A DNA stretch of 64,000 nucleotides from RH-AL1 sp965198715 (GTDB lineage Bacteria; Pseudomonadota; Alphaproteobacteria; Rhizobiales; Beijerinckiaceae). The stretch lies in NCBI GenBank assembly GCA_965198715.1, contig CBDAPV010000002.1, positions 1,116,001 through 1,180,000 of the forward strand, given 5' to 3'. Below, piece after piece: positions 53,701 through 63,377 of this stretch. Made by a program: the position numbers and the translations under genes. The notes beneath the pieces are model-generated. The model saw nothing but the letters and a program-made list of their open reading frames with translations. It ran no database searches and was not told the DNA's origin. Positions within the stretch are counted from its first letter, which is position 1, and each line of letters begins with the position of its first letter.

Positions 53701-55096
53701 GGAGGCCGCCGTCCTTGAGCGCGAAATGGAAGAGCGAGACGAGCTTACGCTGCGCGTCCGGGCCGAGATAGATCAGAAGGTTGCGGCACGAGACCATGTC
53801 GAGGCGCGCGAACGGCGGATCGGCGAGCACGTCGTGAACGGTGAAGACGACGGCGGCCCGCAATTCCGGCGCGATCCGGTAGCCATGGTCTTCGAGGGAG
53901 AAGAAGCGCGACAGGCGCTCGTCCGACACGTCCGCCGCGATGGCGGCGGGGTAGAGCCCTTCGCGCGCGGTGGCGACGGCGTCGCGATCGATGTCCGAGG
54001 CGAAGATCTGAAGCTTGACGTCGAGCTTCTCGGCCGTGATCTGCTCGCGCAGGAGCATGGCGAGCGTGTAGGCCTCCTCGCCTGTGCTGCAGCCCGCCAC
54101 CCAGATGCGCACCGTTCTCGCCTTGACGCAGGCGCGCAGCAGGTCGGGCAGGATCGTCTCCTCGAGCTGCACGAAAACCTCGCGGTCGCGGAAGAAACCC
54201 GTCGTGTGGATGAGCATGTCCTTGGCGAGGAGATCGAGTTCGGCCGGCGCCTCGCGGAGCGTTCCGAGGTAGTGACTCATGTCGCCTGAGCCGTGGTCGG
54301 CCAGCGCCATCCGCCGCTCGATGCGGCGCTGCAGCGTGCCCTTTTTGTAGGTCGAGAAATCGGCCGAGGTCCTGACCCTTACGAGATCGATGATCGCGTC
54401 GAGCGGGGACGATCGGTCCTCATCGGGAGGGCTGGACGGTTTCAGATGATCATCGCCGGGGCGGTCGGCAGCGATCGTCTTGGCTCGAAGGACCAACGCG
54501 GCGGGGATCTCACGCAAGGGCAGGACGCTGTCCATCAAGCCGGTGGCGATCGCGCCGCGCGGCATCCCGCCGTGTTCGGCCTCGTCTGGATCCTGCACGA
54601 GACAATAGCCGCCTGCCGCCTTGATCGCCGCGATGCCGAGGCTGCCGTCCTTGCCGGTTCCGGAGAGCACGACGCAGATGGCGTGGTCTCCGCGCTCGCG
54701 CGCCAGCGAATTCAGGAAGAAGTCGAACGGCAGACGGGTCCCGTGCGGCTGCGAGGGCCGAGACAGGCGAAGCACGCCGTCGGCGACGGCCAGGAAGCTG
54801 TCGGGCGGGATCGTGTAGAGGTGCTCGCGCTCCACCGGCATGCCGTCGGCGGCCTGCACGACGGTGAGCCCCGAGTGCCCGGCGAGCAGCTCGGCCATCA
54901 TGCTCTCGTGATGGGGATCGAGGTGCTGCACGAGGACGAAGGCCATGCCGGTGATCGGCGGTAGGGCGGCGATCAGCGTCTTGCAGGCCTCCAGCCCGCC
55001 GGCCGATGCGCCGATGCCCACGAGAGGGAGCACCGCCGCCTGGACCGCTGGCCGTTCCTGGCTGACGCTCTGCTGGTGCCTGGCGTAGGGCGACAT
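50732..55096 (-). CDS. CheB-CheR-PAS-histidine kinase-REC-REC-HTH hybrid signalling protein
   Basis: A single 1454-residue protein combines six modules. A CheB methylesterase-like domain (~22-205) has the triad Ser31 (GASAGG), His58 (VQHLDP) and Asp150 (SGTGKDG). A CheR methyltransferase-like domain (~235-500) has the SAM motif GCSTGEEAYTLAM. A long coiled coil (EELVTSKEELQSYNEELTAL) is followed by a PAS domain, a HisKA H-box (ASHDLRQPLQTL) and a HATPase (NALKYTTRG, DTGAGIPEDD, GLGLGLSIV). Two receivers follow (DYNLPNGMDG and DFGLPGMSG), and the C terminus is a FixJ/LuxR-type HTH (LTARQREVLALVLAG, GISQRTVENHRASIM). No transmembrane segment is visible. The ATG at 55096 follows GGAAA. The frameshifted cytochrome-like gene lies 91 bases upstream. 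Confidence 0.88.
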   Translation of the reverse strand: MSPYARHQQSVSQERPAVQAAVLPLVGIGASAGGLEACKTLIAALPPITGMAFVLVQHLDPHHESMMAELLAGHSGLTVVQAADGMPVEREHLYTIPPDSFLAVADGVLRLSRPSQPHGTRLPFDFFLNSLARERGDHAICVVLSGTGKDGSLGIAAIKAAGGYCLVQDPDEAEHGGMPRGAIATGLMDSVLPLREIPAALVLRAKTIAADRPGDDHLKPSSPPDEDRSSPLDAIIDLVRVRTSADFSTYKKGTLQRRIERRMALADHGSGDMSHYLGTLREAPAELDLLAKDMLIHTTGFFRDREVFVQLEETILPDLLRACVKARTVRIWVAGCSTGEEAYTLAMLLREQITAEKLDVKLQIFASDIDRDAVATAREGLYPAAIAADVSDERLSRFFSLEDHGYRIAPELRAAVVFTVHDVLADPPFARLDMVSCRNLLIYLGPDAQRKLVSLFHFALKDGGLLLLGTAETVGRADDAFEVLSKEERLYRRIGRTRIADLGFLAPDGTGKAARREPVPLQPQDAKPRQAALAEVCRRAMLQTYAPASVLINSRNECVYHFGATDDYLRIAPGFANHDILEMARQGTRTKLKSAILKAREEKLRFVLGGGRSSRHQRAVAFDIAVQPVASGDGDLLLVSFIDKPNRPSGEQAAGSLDEPASIVELERELEVTRSELQGAIRDLEASGEDQKAINEEALSFNEEYQSTNEELVTSKEELQSYNEELTALNAQLQETLEKQRTTSNDLQNVLYSTDVATLFLDKDLKIRFFTPATRSIFNVIPGDIGRPLADLRSLAPDLGFAADAREVLRTLQPREREIQVQVGAWFQRRILPYRGHDGAIDGIVITFIDVTGRKHDAQVLETAKRLAEQATLAKSRFLAAASHDLRQPLQTLSLIRGLLAKTARGEGTDRLIVGLEETLSAMSGMLDTLLDVNQIEAGIVRPTVSSFPVLDILERLREEFAYHAKAHGLVLRVVACGLIVESDQHLLEQMVRNLLSNALKYTTRGKVLLGCRRHGDSLRIEIWDTGAGIPEDDLEAIFVEYHQLDNSARERSRGLGLGLSIVQSLGKLLGHKVGVLSTPGRGSVFSIEVKRPGTTVGRTRSAVPAKLPSILGTSHENGLILLVEDDPEIQKLMVQVLTADGHRVMAASDGVGALDLLATAAPDLILADYNLPNGMDGLEVATRVQARCGTPIPVVILTGDISMDALRRIAAQDCLALNKPVQTDLLLGALQTLLNPAPSLPDAPERPYEPPRVHFTLFIVDDDEGIRTWIRSLFEAEGHSVEDFADGESFLAGYSPGVEECVLIDFGLPGMSGAALLAALREAGWSLPAIMITGRSDVAMAVAAMKTGASDFIEKPVLPQDLLASVGRAIDRARDASERLSWKTDAAGHLAALTARQREVLALVLAGSASKTIAFELGISQRTVENHRASIMRKTGTKSLPALARLALVAEPA

Positions 55097-55187
55097 GGAA
55101 GATTTCCGGGCACGCCGCAAATTCGAGGCGGCCAACAATTAGCATTGTTAATGGCATGACGGTGAGATCTATTGACGAAAGTCGTCG

Positions 55188-55692
55188 TCAATTGCCGAAA
55201 GGAGCAGGTGAGTCGACGAGGCCGCTTGAGCTTCTCGTCGATGAAGGGCGAGAAAGTCGGGTCTTGATGACGATGAAGCCGACGTTTGCCGCTTGGTGGC
55301 AGGCTTTGCAGGCGGCAGTCAGCTTTTCGTAAGCGGCAACGAAGTTCTTGGCATCGCCCGCCGCGGAGGCTGTGTTCATGTCCGTCAAAGGCGGTCCTAC
55401 GGCAAAGACGTAGCCTACCGAATTGTCGCGATAGAAGATCGCCGTCCTCAAGGACATGTCTCGGATCTGGTCGACCTCGAAGTCCGCCAAGCGCCAGTTC
55501 GGCGCCGTGCCCGCCTGCCAGAGCTTGATATGCTTGAGCTGCACGATCTGCATGATCTCACTCAGGCTCGGCACGTAGGCGTTGTTGCTGGACGGTCGTA
55601 GTTCCGGGGCCGAAGCGAAGGGAAAAATCTTCCGGTAGAGCCGATCCGGAAGCCAGGATCATGAGGGTCACGCAGAACCAGAGGCGTACCAT
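55188..55692 (-). pseudogene. Frameshifted exported cytochrome-like protein
   Basis: Read from ATG 55692 (with GGAG upstream), the sequence gives a signal peptide MVRLWFCVTLMILASGSALP, then shifts frame near 55630-55600 into PELRPSSNNAYVPSLSEIMQ. The middle part encodes VQLKHIKLWQAG and ends with the heme motif LTAACKACHQAANVGFIVI. A second shift near 55265 separates it from PTFSPFIDEKLK, the expected C terminus of this family. The reconstructed product would be a periplasmic protein of the cytochrome c class II type. The central frame alone (55188-55574) has 128 codons but no signal peptide. Two shifts argue for loss of function unless they are sequencing errors. Confidence 0.65.
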
Positions 55693-55764
55693 GGTGCTCC
55701 AGCCGCTTCCGTCGCGCTTGCGATGGTCGACGCTAATAGGACGCGTCGCCGCGAACGGAGGATC

Positions 55765-55778
55765 GGAAACTACTCACG
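55765..55778 (-). promoter_or_regulatory. FixJ-type box candidate upstream of cytochrome-like gene
   Basis: On the minus strand it reads GTGAGTAGTTTCCG, about 73 bases upstream of the ATG at 55692. Because the CheB/CheR hybrid gene follows on the same strand, this site may also control that gene. Confidence 0.55.
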
Positions 55779-55959
55779 CCGTCGAGCGCCGAGCCTTCCG
55801 TGGTGTCGACGGCGGTTGCCCCGGGCATCGGCGTCGCCTGCTGAGTATTTCCCGCGGCTTACCAGTCGAGACGATGGCGTCTAGCAATGGTGAGCGAAGG
55901 CGCAGAGCCGTCCTTCATGTCTTTTGGCTCTGCCGCCGCACCGATGAGAGGTGAGAGCG

Positions 55960-56181
55960 ATGCTTGTGATTGAATGGCTAAGTCGCCTCCCCGAGGCCGA
56001 CGGCATCGTCATCCTGGGACAGGAAGCGACTGACTACGCAACGGCAGTCGAAGCCAAGTCTCGCGCGCTCCTGCTCTGGCCGACGATGAGGACGGCCAGC
56101 ACGGCGTCGCCAGGCGGCTTTCAGATCGTTGACCAGGACGATGTCTGCGCGAGGCTGATCCTTTTCCAGGAAATCGGGTGA
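55960..56181 (+). CDS. Small hypothetical protein
   Basis: The frame has 73 codons from ATG 55960, preceded by GAGGTGAGAG, which could serve as a ribosome binding site. The product starts MLVIEWLSRLPEADGIVILG and is not recognised. It lies between the cytochrome-like pseudogene and DUF2934. Its codon pattern is not strong evidence either way. Confidence 0.35.
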   Translation: MLVIEWLSRLPEADGIVILGQEATDYATAVEAKSRALLLWPTMRTASTASPGGFQIVDQDDVCARLILFQEIG

Positions 56182-56240
56182 CGGCGACCCTGCCCCCGAC
56201 TGCCGCCGCGTTTTCAAGCGCATCTACGATCTTGCTGCAT

Positions 56241-56253
56241 AAGTAGTTTCCGG
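56241..56253 (+). promoter_or_regulatory. FixJ-type box candidate upstream of DUF2934 gene
   Basis: On the plus strand it reads AAGTAGTTTCCGG, preceded by GCAT, about 72 bases before the DUF2934 start. This is the only one of the four copies on the plus strand, matching the orientation of its gene. Confidence 0.5.
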
Positions 56254-56324
56254 TTCTGGACTGGTCCTAACCCCATCGTATGTTTGCTTGCGACGTGCTC
56301 TGATCGGAGGTCGCTTGAGGCGAG

Positions 56325-56528
56325 ATGGCGATGGATGACGATGCTGGCTACGAGATAAGGTTACGCGCTCACGAGCTTTGGGCACAGGGCGGCCGTCCGA
56401 ACGCGAGTTCTCTCGCGTTCTGGATCGCGGCGGAGGCCGAACTCGAAACGGCGCGAAGCCAAGGCGTTTCCGAGCAGGTCCCGTCGGACCACCAAGCGAG
56501 ACGTGTCGTTCCCGGGCCGGTGAGATGA
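56325..56528 (+). CDS. DUF2934-domain protein
   Basis: The protein has 67 residues. The DUF2934 motif is IRLRAHELWAQGGRPNASSL followed by AFWIAAEAEL. Proteins of this family are short, of unknown function and common near stress or low-oxygen regulated genes in rhizobia. A FixJ-like site lies 72 bases upstream. Intact and short, as usual for the family. Confidence 0.78.
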   Translation: MAMDDDAGYEIRLRAHELWAQGGRPNASSLAFWIAAEAELETARSQGVSEQVPSDHQARRVVPGPVR

Positions 56529-56743
56529 CGGCGCATGTCGGCGGATAAGCACCGATCCTCTCGCTCGCGGCAGTGCACGTCGTCGAGCGCATCGTCCCGT
56601 CCTGGCCGAAGCATGGCGGCAAGGTGACCGACTCGCTGCGCTGGCATCGCAGGGATCGATGAACCGCCCGCTCGCCTCGCAAGCCCCCCCAAACGCGCGC
56701 CGCGCCTGGTCCTGCCGAAGCGCAGCACAAGAGGAGACCCGAA

Positions 56744-57442
56744 ATGCTCATCAAGGACATCATGACTTCGCCGGTCGTCTGCGTGACCGAGACGGACCTC
56801 CTCTCCGACGCCATCACGCTGATGGTGGTCAACAAGATCAGCGGCCTTCCCGTGCTCGATGGCGCCGGGCAGCTCGTCGGCATCCTCAGCGAGGGCGACC
56901 TGCTGCGCCGGGTCGAGCTCGGCAGCGGTTCGGACGAAGGCTCCTGGTGGTCGCGGCTGCTCTCGTCGCGCGAGCTTGCCGAGCACTACCGGCGCACCAA
57001 CGGGCGCCAGGTGTCGGACGTCATGACTTCGCAGCCGGTCACGATCGGCGAGACCGCGACGCTCAGCGACGCCGCCGGCCTCATGCAGAAGCATCGCGTC
57101 AAGCGTCTGCCCGTACTGCGAGACGGAGTGTTGGTCGGCCTGCTCACTCGGATGGATTTCGTCCGATTGCTCGGGCAGCTGGTCGCCCCGGCCTACGAGG
57201 AGGCGGCGATCTCGGATGACGAGATCAAGTCCCGCATCGCGACCGAGATCGCGCACCAGGGCTGGTCGAGGAACTGCGACGTCGAGATCACCGTCGCCCA
57301 GGGCCGGGTCACCCTGGACGGTCTGGTCCCAAGCGAGGTCCACAAGGAGTCGGTCAGGGTCGCGGCCGACAACGTCCCCGGCGTCCTGTCCGTCGACGAT
57401 CGTCTACGCCTGCTGGAACCGGTCTGCATCCCCGGCTTCTGA
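56744..57442 (+). CDS. CBS-CBS-BON domain protein
   Basis: The 232-residue protein has two CBS repeats: MLIKDIMTSPVVCVTETDLL (~1-65) and VSDVMTSQPVTIGETATLSD (~88-145). They are followed by a BON domain (~160-225, with DVEITVAQGRVTLDGLVPSE). CBS pairs bind adenine nucleotides and BON domains bind membranes or other proteins. Such proteins are common in stress and anaerobic regulons. The ATG has a good AGAGGAG upstream. The region 56529-56743 before it holds no supported gene. Confidence 0.85.
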   Translation: MLIKDIMTSPVVCVTETDLLSDAITLMVVNKISGLPVLDGAGQLVGILSEGDLLRRVELGSGSDEGSWWSRLLSSRELAEHYRRTNGRQVSDVMTSQPVTIGETATLSDAAGLMQKHRVKRLPVLRDGVLVGLLTRMDFVRLLGQLVAPAYEEAAISDDEIKSRIATEIAHQGWSRNCDVEITVAQGRVTLDGLVPSEVHKESVRVAADNVPGVLSVDDRLRLLEPVCIPGF

Positions 57443-57835
57443 GTCCGTCGCGAACGCCGCGCACGTTACGGCGAGATGGCGAAGGAGGCTTGCTCGCCGG
57501 GTCCTATGGTGGAAGTAAGCTATCCCAGCCGGATCGTGATGGGATCTGCCGCTCGGAGCGGAAACCTGTTCCGCTTGACGCGATCGTCAAAGAGGTCGAT
57601 CGCCGACATCGGTCACGAGCTTGTCGGCGTTCGCGGCATCGGCCCGGCTGAACGTCGTCGTAGGCTGACAACGGCCTGTTTGCATGTCACGGTACGCTGA
57701 CTTTGGCAGGGCTACATGTCAGGTCACGTGACACGGCTGTTGCTTGGTTGCCCAGCTGAACCCTGCTGAACCAAGGTCTTGACCTCGGTTTTATACCGTA
57801 TACCAGTGGTGTTCGGCAAGAACTTCCTAGACAGC
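57443..57835. other. 393-bp region with repeats between CBS-BON and ppdK
   Basis: Two convergent genes end here and no gene is supported. AGCGGAA-ACCTG-TTCCGCT is a perfect 7-bp inverted repeat at 57557-57575. From 57697 to 57790 the segment repeats both halves of the purL promoter region (CTGACTTTGGCAGGGC and CTTGACCTCGGTT). Confidence 0.55.
57697..57790 (+). repeat. Second copy of the purL upstream element
   Basis: CTGACTTTGGCAGGGC at 57697-57712 and CTTGACCTCGGTT at 57778-57790 match the purL upstream region (8350 and 8421) in the same order and orientation, 81 and 71 bases apart respectively. Between them the copies differ. If it acts as a promoter here, transcription would run into the 3' end of ppdK, antisense. 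Confidence 0.6.
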
Positions 57836-60499
<2,664 letters not shown>

Positions 60500-60534
60500 C
60501 GGCCCGCGATCCCCTTCGTGTTCGCGGAGCGATA

Positions 60535-61116
60535 TCACGCGTGGGCGCGCAACCTCAATCCGAAGCCGACCCACATCACGCCGGTGAAGACGAGATCGAC
60601 GCCGAGCAGCGTGCCGAGGATGACGAGGCTGTTCGCCGGCCAGCCGAAGATCACGAGCAGCCCGATCAACCCTGTCACGAGGCCGCCGGCGATCACCATG
60701 GTACGGGCGTGGGAGTGCATGTGCGCGCCGATCCAGGTGCGCATGCCGCCGGCGACGAGGAGCGCGCCGCCGAGCATCAGCGTGAGGATGGCGGCCGCCG
60801 ACATCGGTCGCGCCAGGGCAAACGCGGCGGCCACGACGTAGAACAGGCCAGCCAGGATGAAGAGGATCTCGCGGCCCCACGTCTTGGAGTTCAGGCCCAT
60901 CGAGATCTCGCTGCCGCCCTTCACGACCATGAAGATGGCGACGATGTACACAGCCGTGACTGTCGCGGTGACGACCAGACCCAGCGCAACAACACCGAGC
61001 AGCATGGCCAGGATGCCGATGCCCACGAACAGGCCCCAGCGATGGCGCAGCTTCTCCATCGCGGTGCCGAGCGTGACGCGCCGGGTGGCGGTAGGATCGG
61101 GCAGGGTGGACGGCAT
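60535..61116 (-). CDS. HdeD-family membrane protein
   Basis: The 193-residue protein has six hydrophobic helices. The HdeD pattern shows in HRWGLFVGIGILAMLLGVVA, FMVVKGGSEISMGLNSKTWG and LMLGGALLVAGGMRTWIGA. HdeD is an inner-membrane protein linked to acid resistance at high cell density in E. coli; its role here is unknown. It lies 36 bases upstream of ppdK on the same strand. Confidence 0.8.
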   Translation of the reverse strand: MPSTLPDPTATRRVTLGTAMEKLRHRWGLFVGIGILAMLLGVVALGLVVTATVTAVYIVAIFMVVKGGSEISMGLNSKTWGREILFILAGLFYVVAAAFALARPMSAAAILTLMLGGALLVAGGMRTWIGAHMHSHARTMVIAGGLVTGLIGLLVIFGWPANSLVILGTLLGVDLVFTGVMWVGFGLRLRAHA

Positions 61117-61217
61117 GAGACTCTCTTGAACGTTGCGGGAGGGCGCGATGCGCTTTATATAGGGTGTGGCACTGTCAGAGGCTCGCGCGTCCGCCGAATT
61201 CCGTTCCTTTGTCGTCG

Positions 61218-61245
61218 CCTACTGTGCTGATCCTACTGTGCTGAT
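61218..61245. repeat. Perfect 14-bp tandem duplication
   Basis: CCTACTGTGCTGAT occurs twice in direct succession (61218-61231 and 61232-61245) in the non-coding stretch between the divergent HdeD and dxs genes, about 170 bases before the dxs start. It may alter spacing in the dxs promoter region. Confidence 0.7.
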
Positions 61246-61415
61246 ATTGTCGCAACTGCCTGCGCCCTTGCTCGGCGCGTTGCTGCCGGAAAGGATCTTC
61301 GGTATTCAGCCCGATGGCCGACCGCCAGCGGCGGCGCGAGTGTTCTTCACCTGATGATCGTCCCTGGCGGCGATTCCTGCCCGCCCCTCGAGCGGTGCGA
61401 GCGAAAGAGGCGAAA

Positions 61416-63350
61416 GTGACGAAAACCTCGAAGACCCCTCTCCTCGACACGATCGTCACCCCGGCCGATCTCCGGACGTACCCCGAAAGCGACCTGCGGC
61501 AGATCGCCGACGAGCTGCGCATCGAGACGATCGATGCGGTGTCGATCACCGGCGGCCACCTCGGCGCAGGTCTCGGTGTGGTCGAGCTGACGGTCGCGCT
61601 CCACCATGTCTTCAACACGCCCGACGATCGCATCATCTGGGACGTCGGGCATCAGGCTTACCCGCACAAGATCCTCACCGGACGGCGCGACCGCATCCGC
61701 ACGCTGCGCAAGGGTGGCGGCCTCTCCGGCTTCACCAATCGCGGCGAGAGCGAGTTCGACCCCTTCGGCGCCGGTCATTCCTCGACCTCGATCTCCGCCG
61801 GCCTCGGCATGGCGGTGGCCAATTCGCTCAACGGCGACACCAAGGCCAACGTGGTGGCGGTGATCGGCGACGGAGCGATGTCGGCCGGCATGGCCTACGA
61901 GGCGATGAACAACGCCGGCGCCATGCACGCGCGACTCATCGTGATCCTCAACGACAACGAGATGTCGATCGCCCCACCTGCCGGCGCGCTCTCGGCCTAC
62001 CTCGCCCGGCTCGTCTCCGGCGGCACCTACCGCACGGTGCGCGAGGCCATCAAGCAGCTCGGGCGACATCTCCCGAAGTTCGTCTACGACCGCGCCCGCA
62101 AGACCGAGGAGTTCGCCCGCAACTTCTGGGCCGGCGGCACCATGTTCGAAGAGCTCGGTTTCTATTACGTGGGGCCAATCGACGGCCACAACCTCGACCA
62201 CCTGCTTCCGGTGCTCAAGAACGTGCGCGACGCCGAGACCGGGCCGATCCTCGTCCACGTCGTCACGAAGAAGGGCAAGGGTTACGCGCCCGCCGAGGAA
62301 AGCTACGAGAAGGGCCATGCCGTCGTGCCCTTCGACGTGATCACCGGCACGCAGAACAAGCCCAAGGCCAACGCGCCCTCCTACACCAAGGTGTTCGCCG
62401 ACGCGCTGATCGCCGAGGCCAAGGGCGACGACAAGATCGTCGCGATCACCGCGGCCATGCCGAACGGCACCGGCCTCGATCTTTTCGCCAAGACCTATCC
62501 CGAGCGGACCTTCGACGTCGGCATCGCCGAGCAGCACGCCGTAACCTTTGCGGCCGGCCTAGCGAGTGAGGGCTACAAGCCGTTCTGCGCAATCTACTCG
62601 ACCTTCCTGCAGCGCGCCTACGATCAGGTGGTACACGACGTCGCCATCCAGAACCTGCCGGTGCGCTTTGCGATCGATCGCGCCGGGCTCGTCGGCGCCG
62701 ATGGCGCGACCCATGCCGGCTCGTTCGATACGTCCTACCTCGGCATTCTGCCGAACATGGTCGTCATGGCGGCGGCCGACGAGGCAGAGCTAGTGCACAT
62801 GGTCGCGACCGCCGTCGCCTACGACAAGGGCCCGATCGCCTTCCGTTACCCGCGCGGCGAGGGTGTCGGCATCGAGCTGCCGAAGAAGGGCGAGGTGCTC
62901 GAGATCGGCAGGGGCCGCATCGTGCGTGAGGGCAAGCAGGTGGCGATCCTCTCGCTCGGCACCCGGCTCAAGGAGGCGCTGGTGGCGGCCGAGGACCTGG
63001 AAAAGCACGGCATCTCCGCCACGGTTGCCGACGCGCGCTTCGCCAAGCCGCTCGACATGGCGATGATCCGCAAGCTCGTGGCCAATCATGAGGTGCTGAT
63101 CACGATCGAGGAGGGGTCCGTCGGCGGCTTCGGCTCGTTTGTGCAGCAGGCGCTGATGGAGGAGGGTGCGTTCGACGCCGGCCGCCTGAAGTTCCGCTCG
63201 ATGGTGCTGCCCGACGACTTCATCGAGCACGACAAGCCTGAGAAGCTCTACGCCGAAGCTGGCCTCGATGCGAAGGGCATCGTCGCCAAGGTGCTCGACA
63301 CGCTCGGGCGCAGCGAGGCGGCCAAGGGACCGCGCAGCCTCAGCGCCTGA
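61416..63350 (+). CDS. dxs: 1-deoxy-D-xylulose-5-phosphate synthase
   Basis: The 644-residue thiamine-diphosphate enzyme condenses pyruvate and glyceraldehyde-3-phosphate in the first step of the MEP isoprenoid pathway. The N-terminal part has DVGHQAYPHKILTGRRD and the ThDP motif GDGAMSAGMAYEAMNNAG; the central part has IAEQHAVTFAAGLASEG and RAGLVGADGATHAGSFD; the C-terminal transketolase domain ends near EEGSVGGFGSFV. The GTG at 61416 follows AGAGG and is preferred over the ATG at 61314. Confidence 0.95.
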   Translation: MTKTSKTPLLDTIVTPADLRTYPESDLRQIADELRIETIDAVSITGGHLGAGLGVVELTVALHHVFNTPDDRIIWDVGHQAYPHKILTGRRDRIRTLRKGGGLSGFTNRGESEFDPFGAGHSSTSISAGLGMAVANSLNGDTKANVVAVIGDGAMSAGMAYEAMNNAGAMHARLIVILNDNEMSIAPPAGALSAYLARLVSGGTYRTVREAIKQLGRHLPKFVYDRARKTEEFARNFWAGGTMFEELGFYYVGPIDGHNLDHLLPVLKNVRDAETGPILVHVVTKKGKGYAPAEESYEKGHAVVPFDVITGTQNKPKANAPSYTKVFADALIAEAKGDDKIVAITAAMPNGTGLDLFAKTYPERTFDVGIAEQHAVTFAAGLASEGYKPFCAIYSTFLQRAYDQVVHDVAIQNLPVRFAIDRAGLVGADGATHAGSFDTSYLGILPNMVVMAAADEAELVHMVATAVAYDKGPIAFRYPRGEGVGIELPKKGEVLEIGRGRIVREGKQVAILSLGTRLKEALVAAEDLEKHGISATVADARFAKPLDMAMIRKLVANHEVLITIEEGSVGGFGSFVQQALMEEGAFDAGRLKFRSMVLPDDFIEHDKPEKLYAEAGLDAKGIVAKVLDTLGRSEAAKGPRSLSA

Positions 63351-63377
63351 TCCGAGCAGCGGGAGCCGTCCGCGGCG

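Noticed and set aside
56574..56661. Short frame reading VHVVERIVPSWPKHGG upstream of the CBS-BON gene
   Set aside because: Only ~29 codons, no ribosome binding site; may be a remnant but cannot be supported.
57476..57700. 74-codon plus-strand frame after the CBS-BON gene
   Set aside because: No ribosome binding site, no recognisable family and the inverted repeat lies inside it; more likely non-coding.
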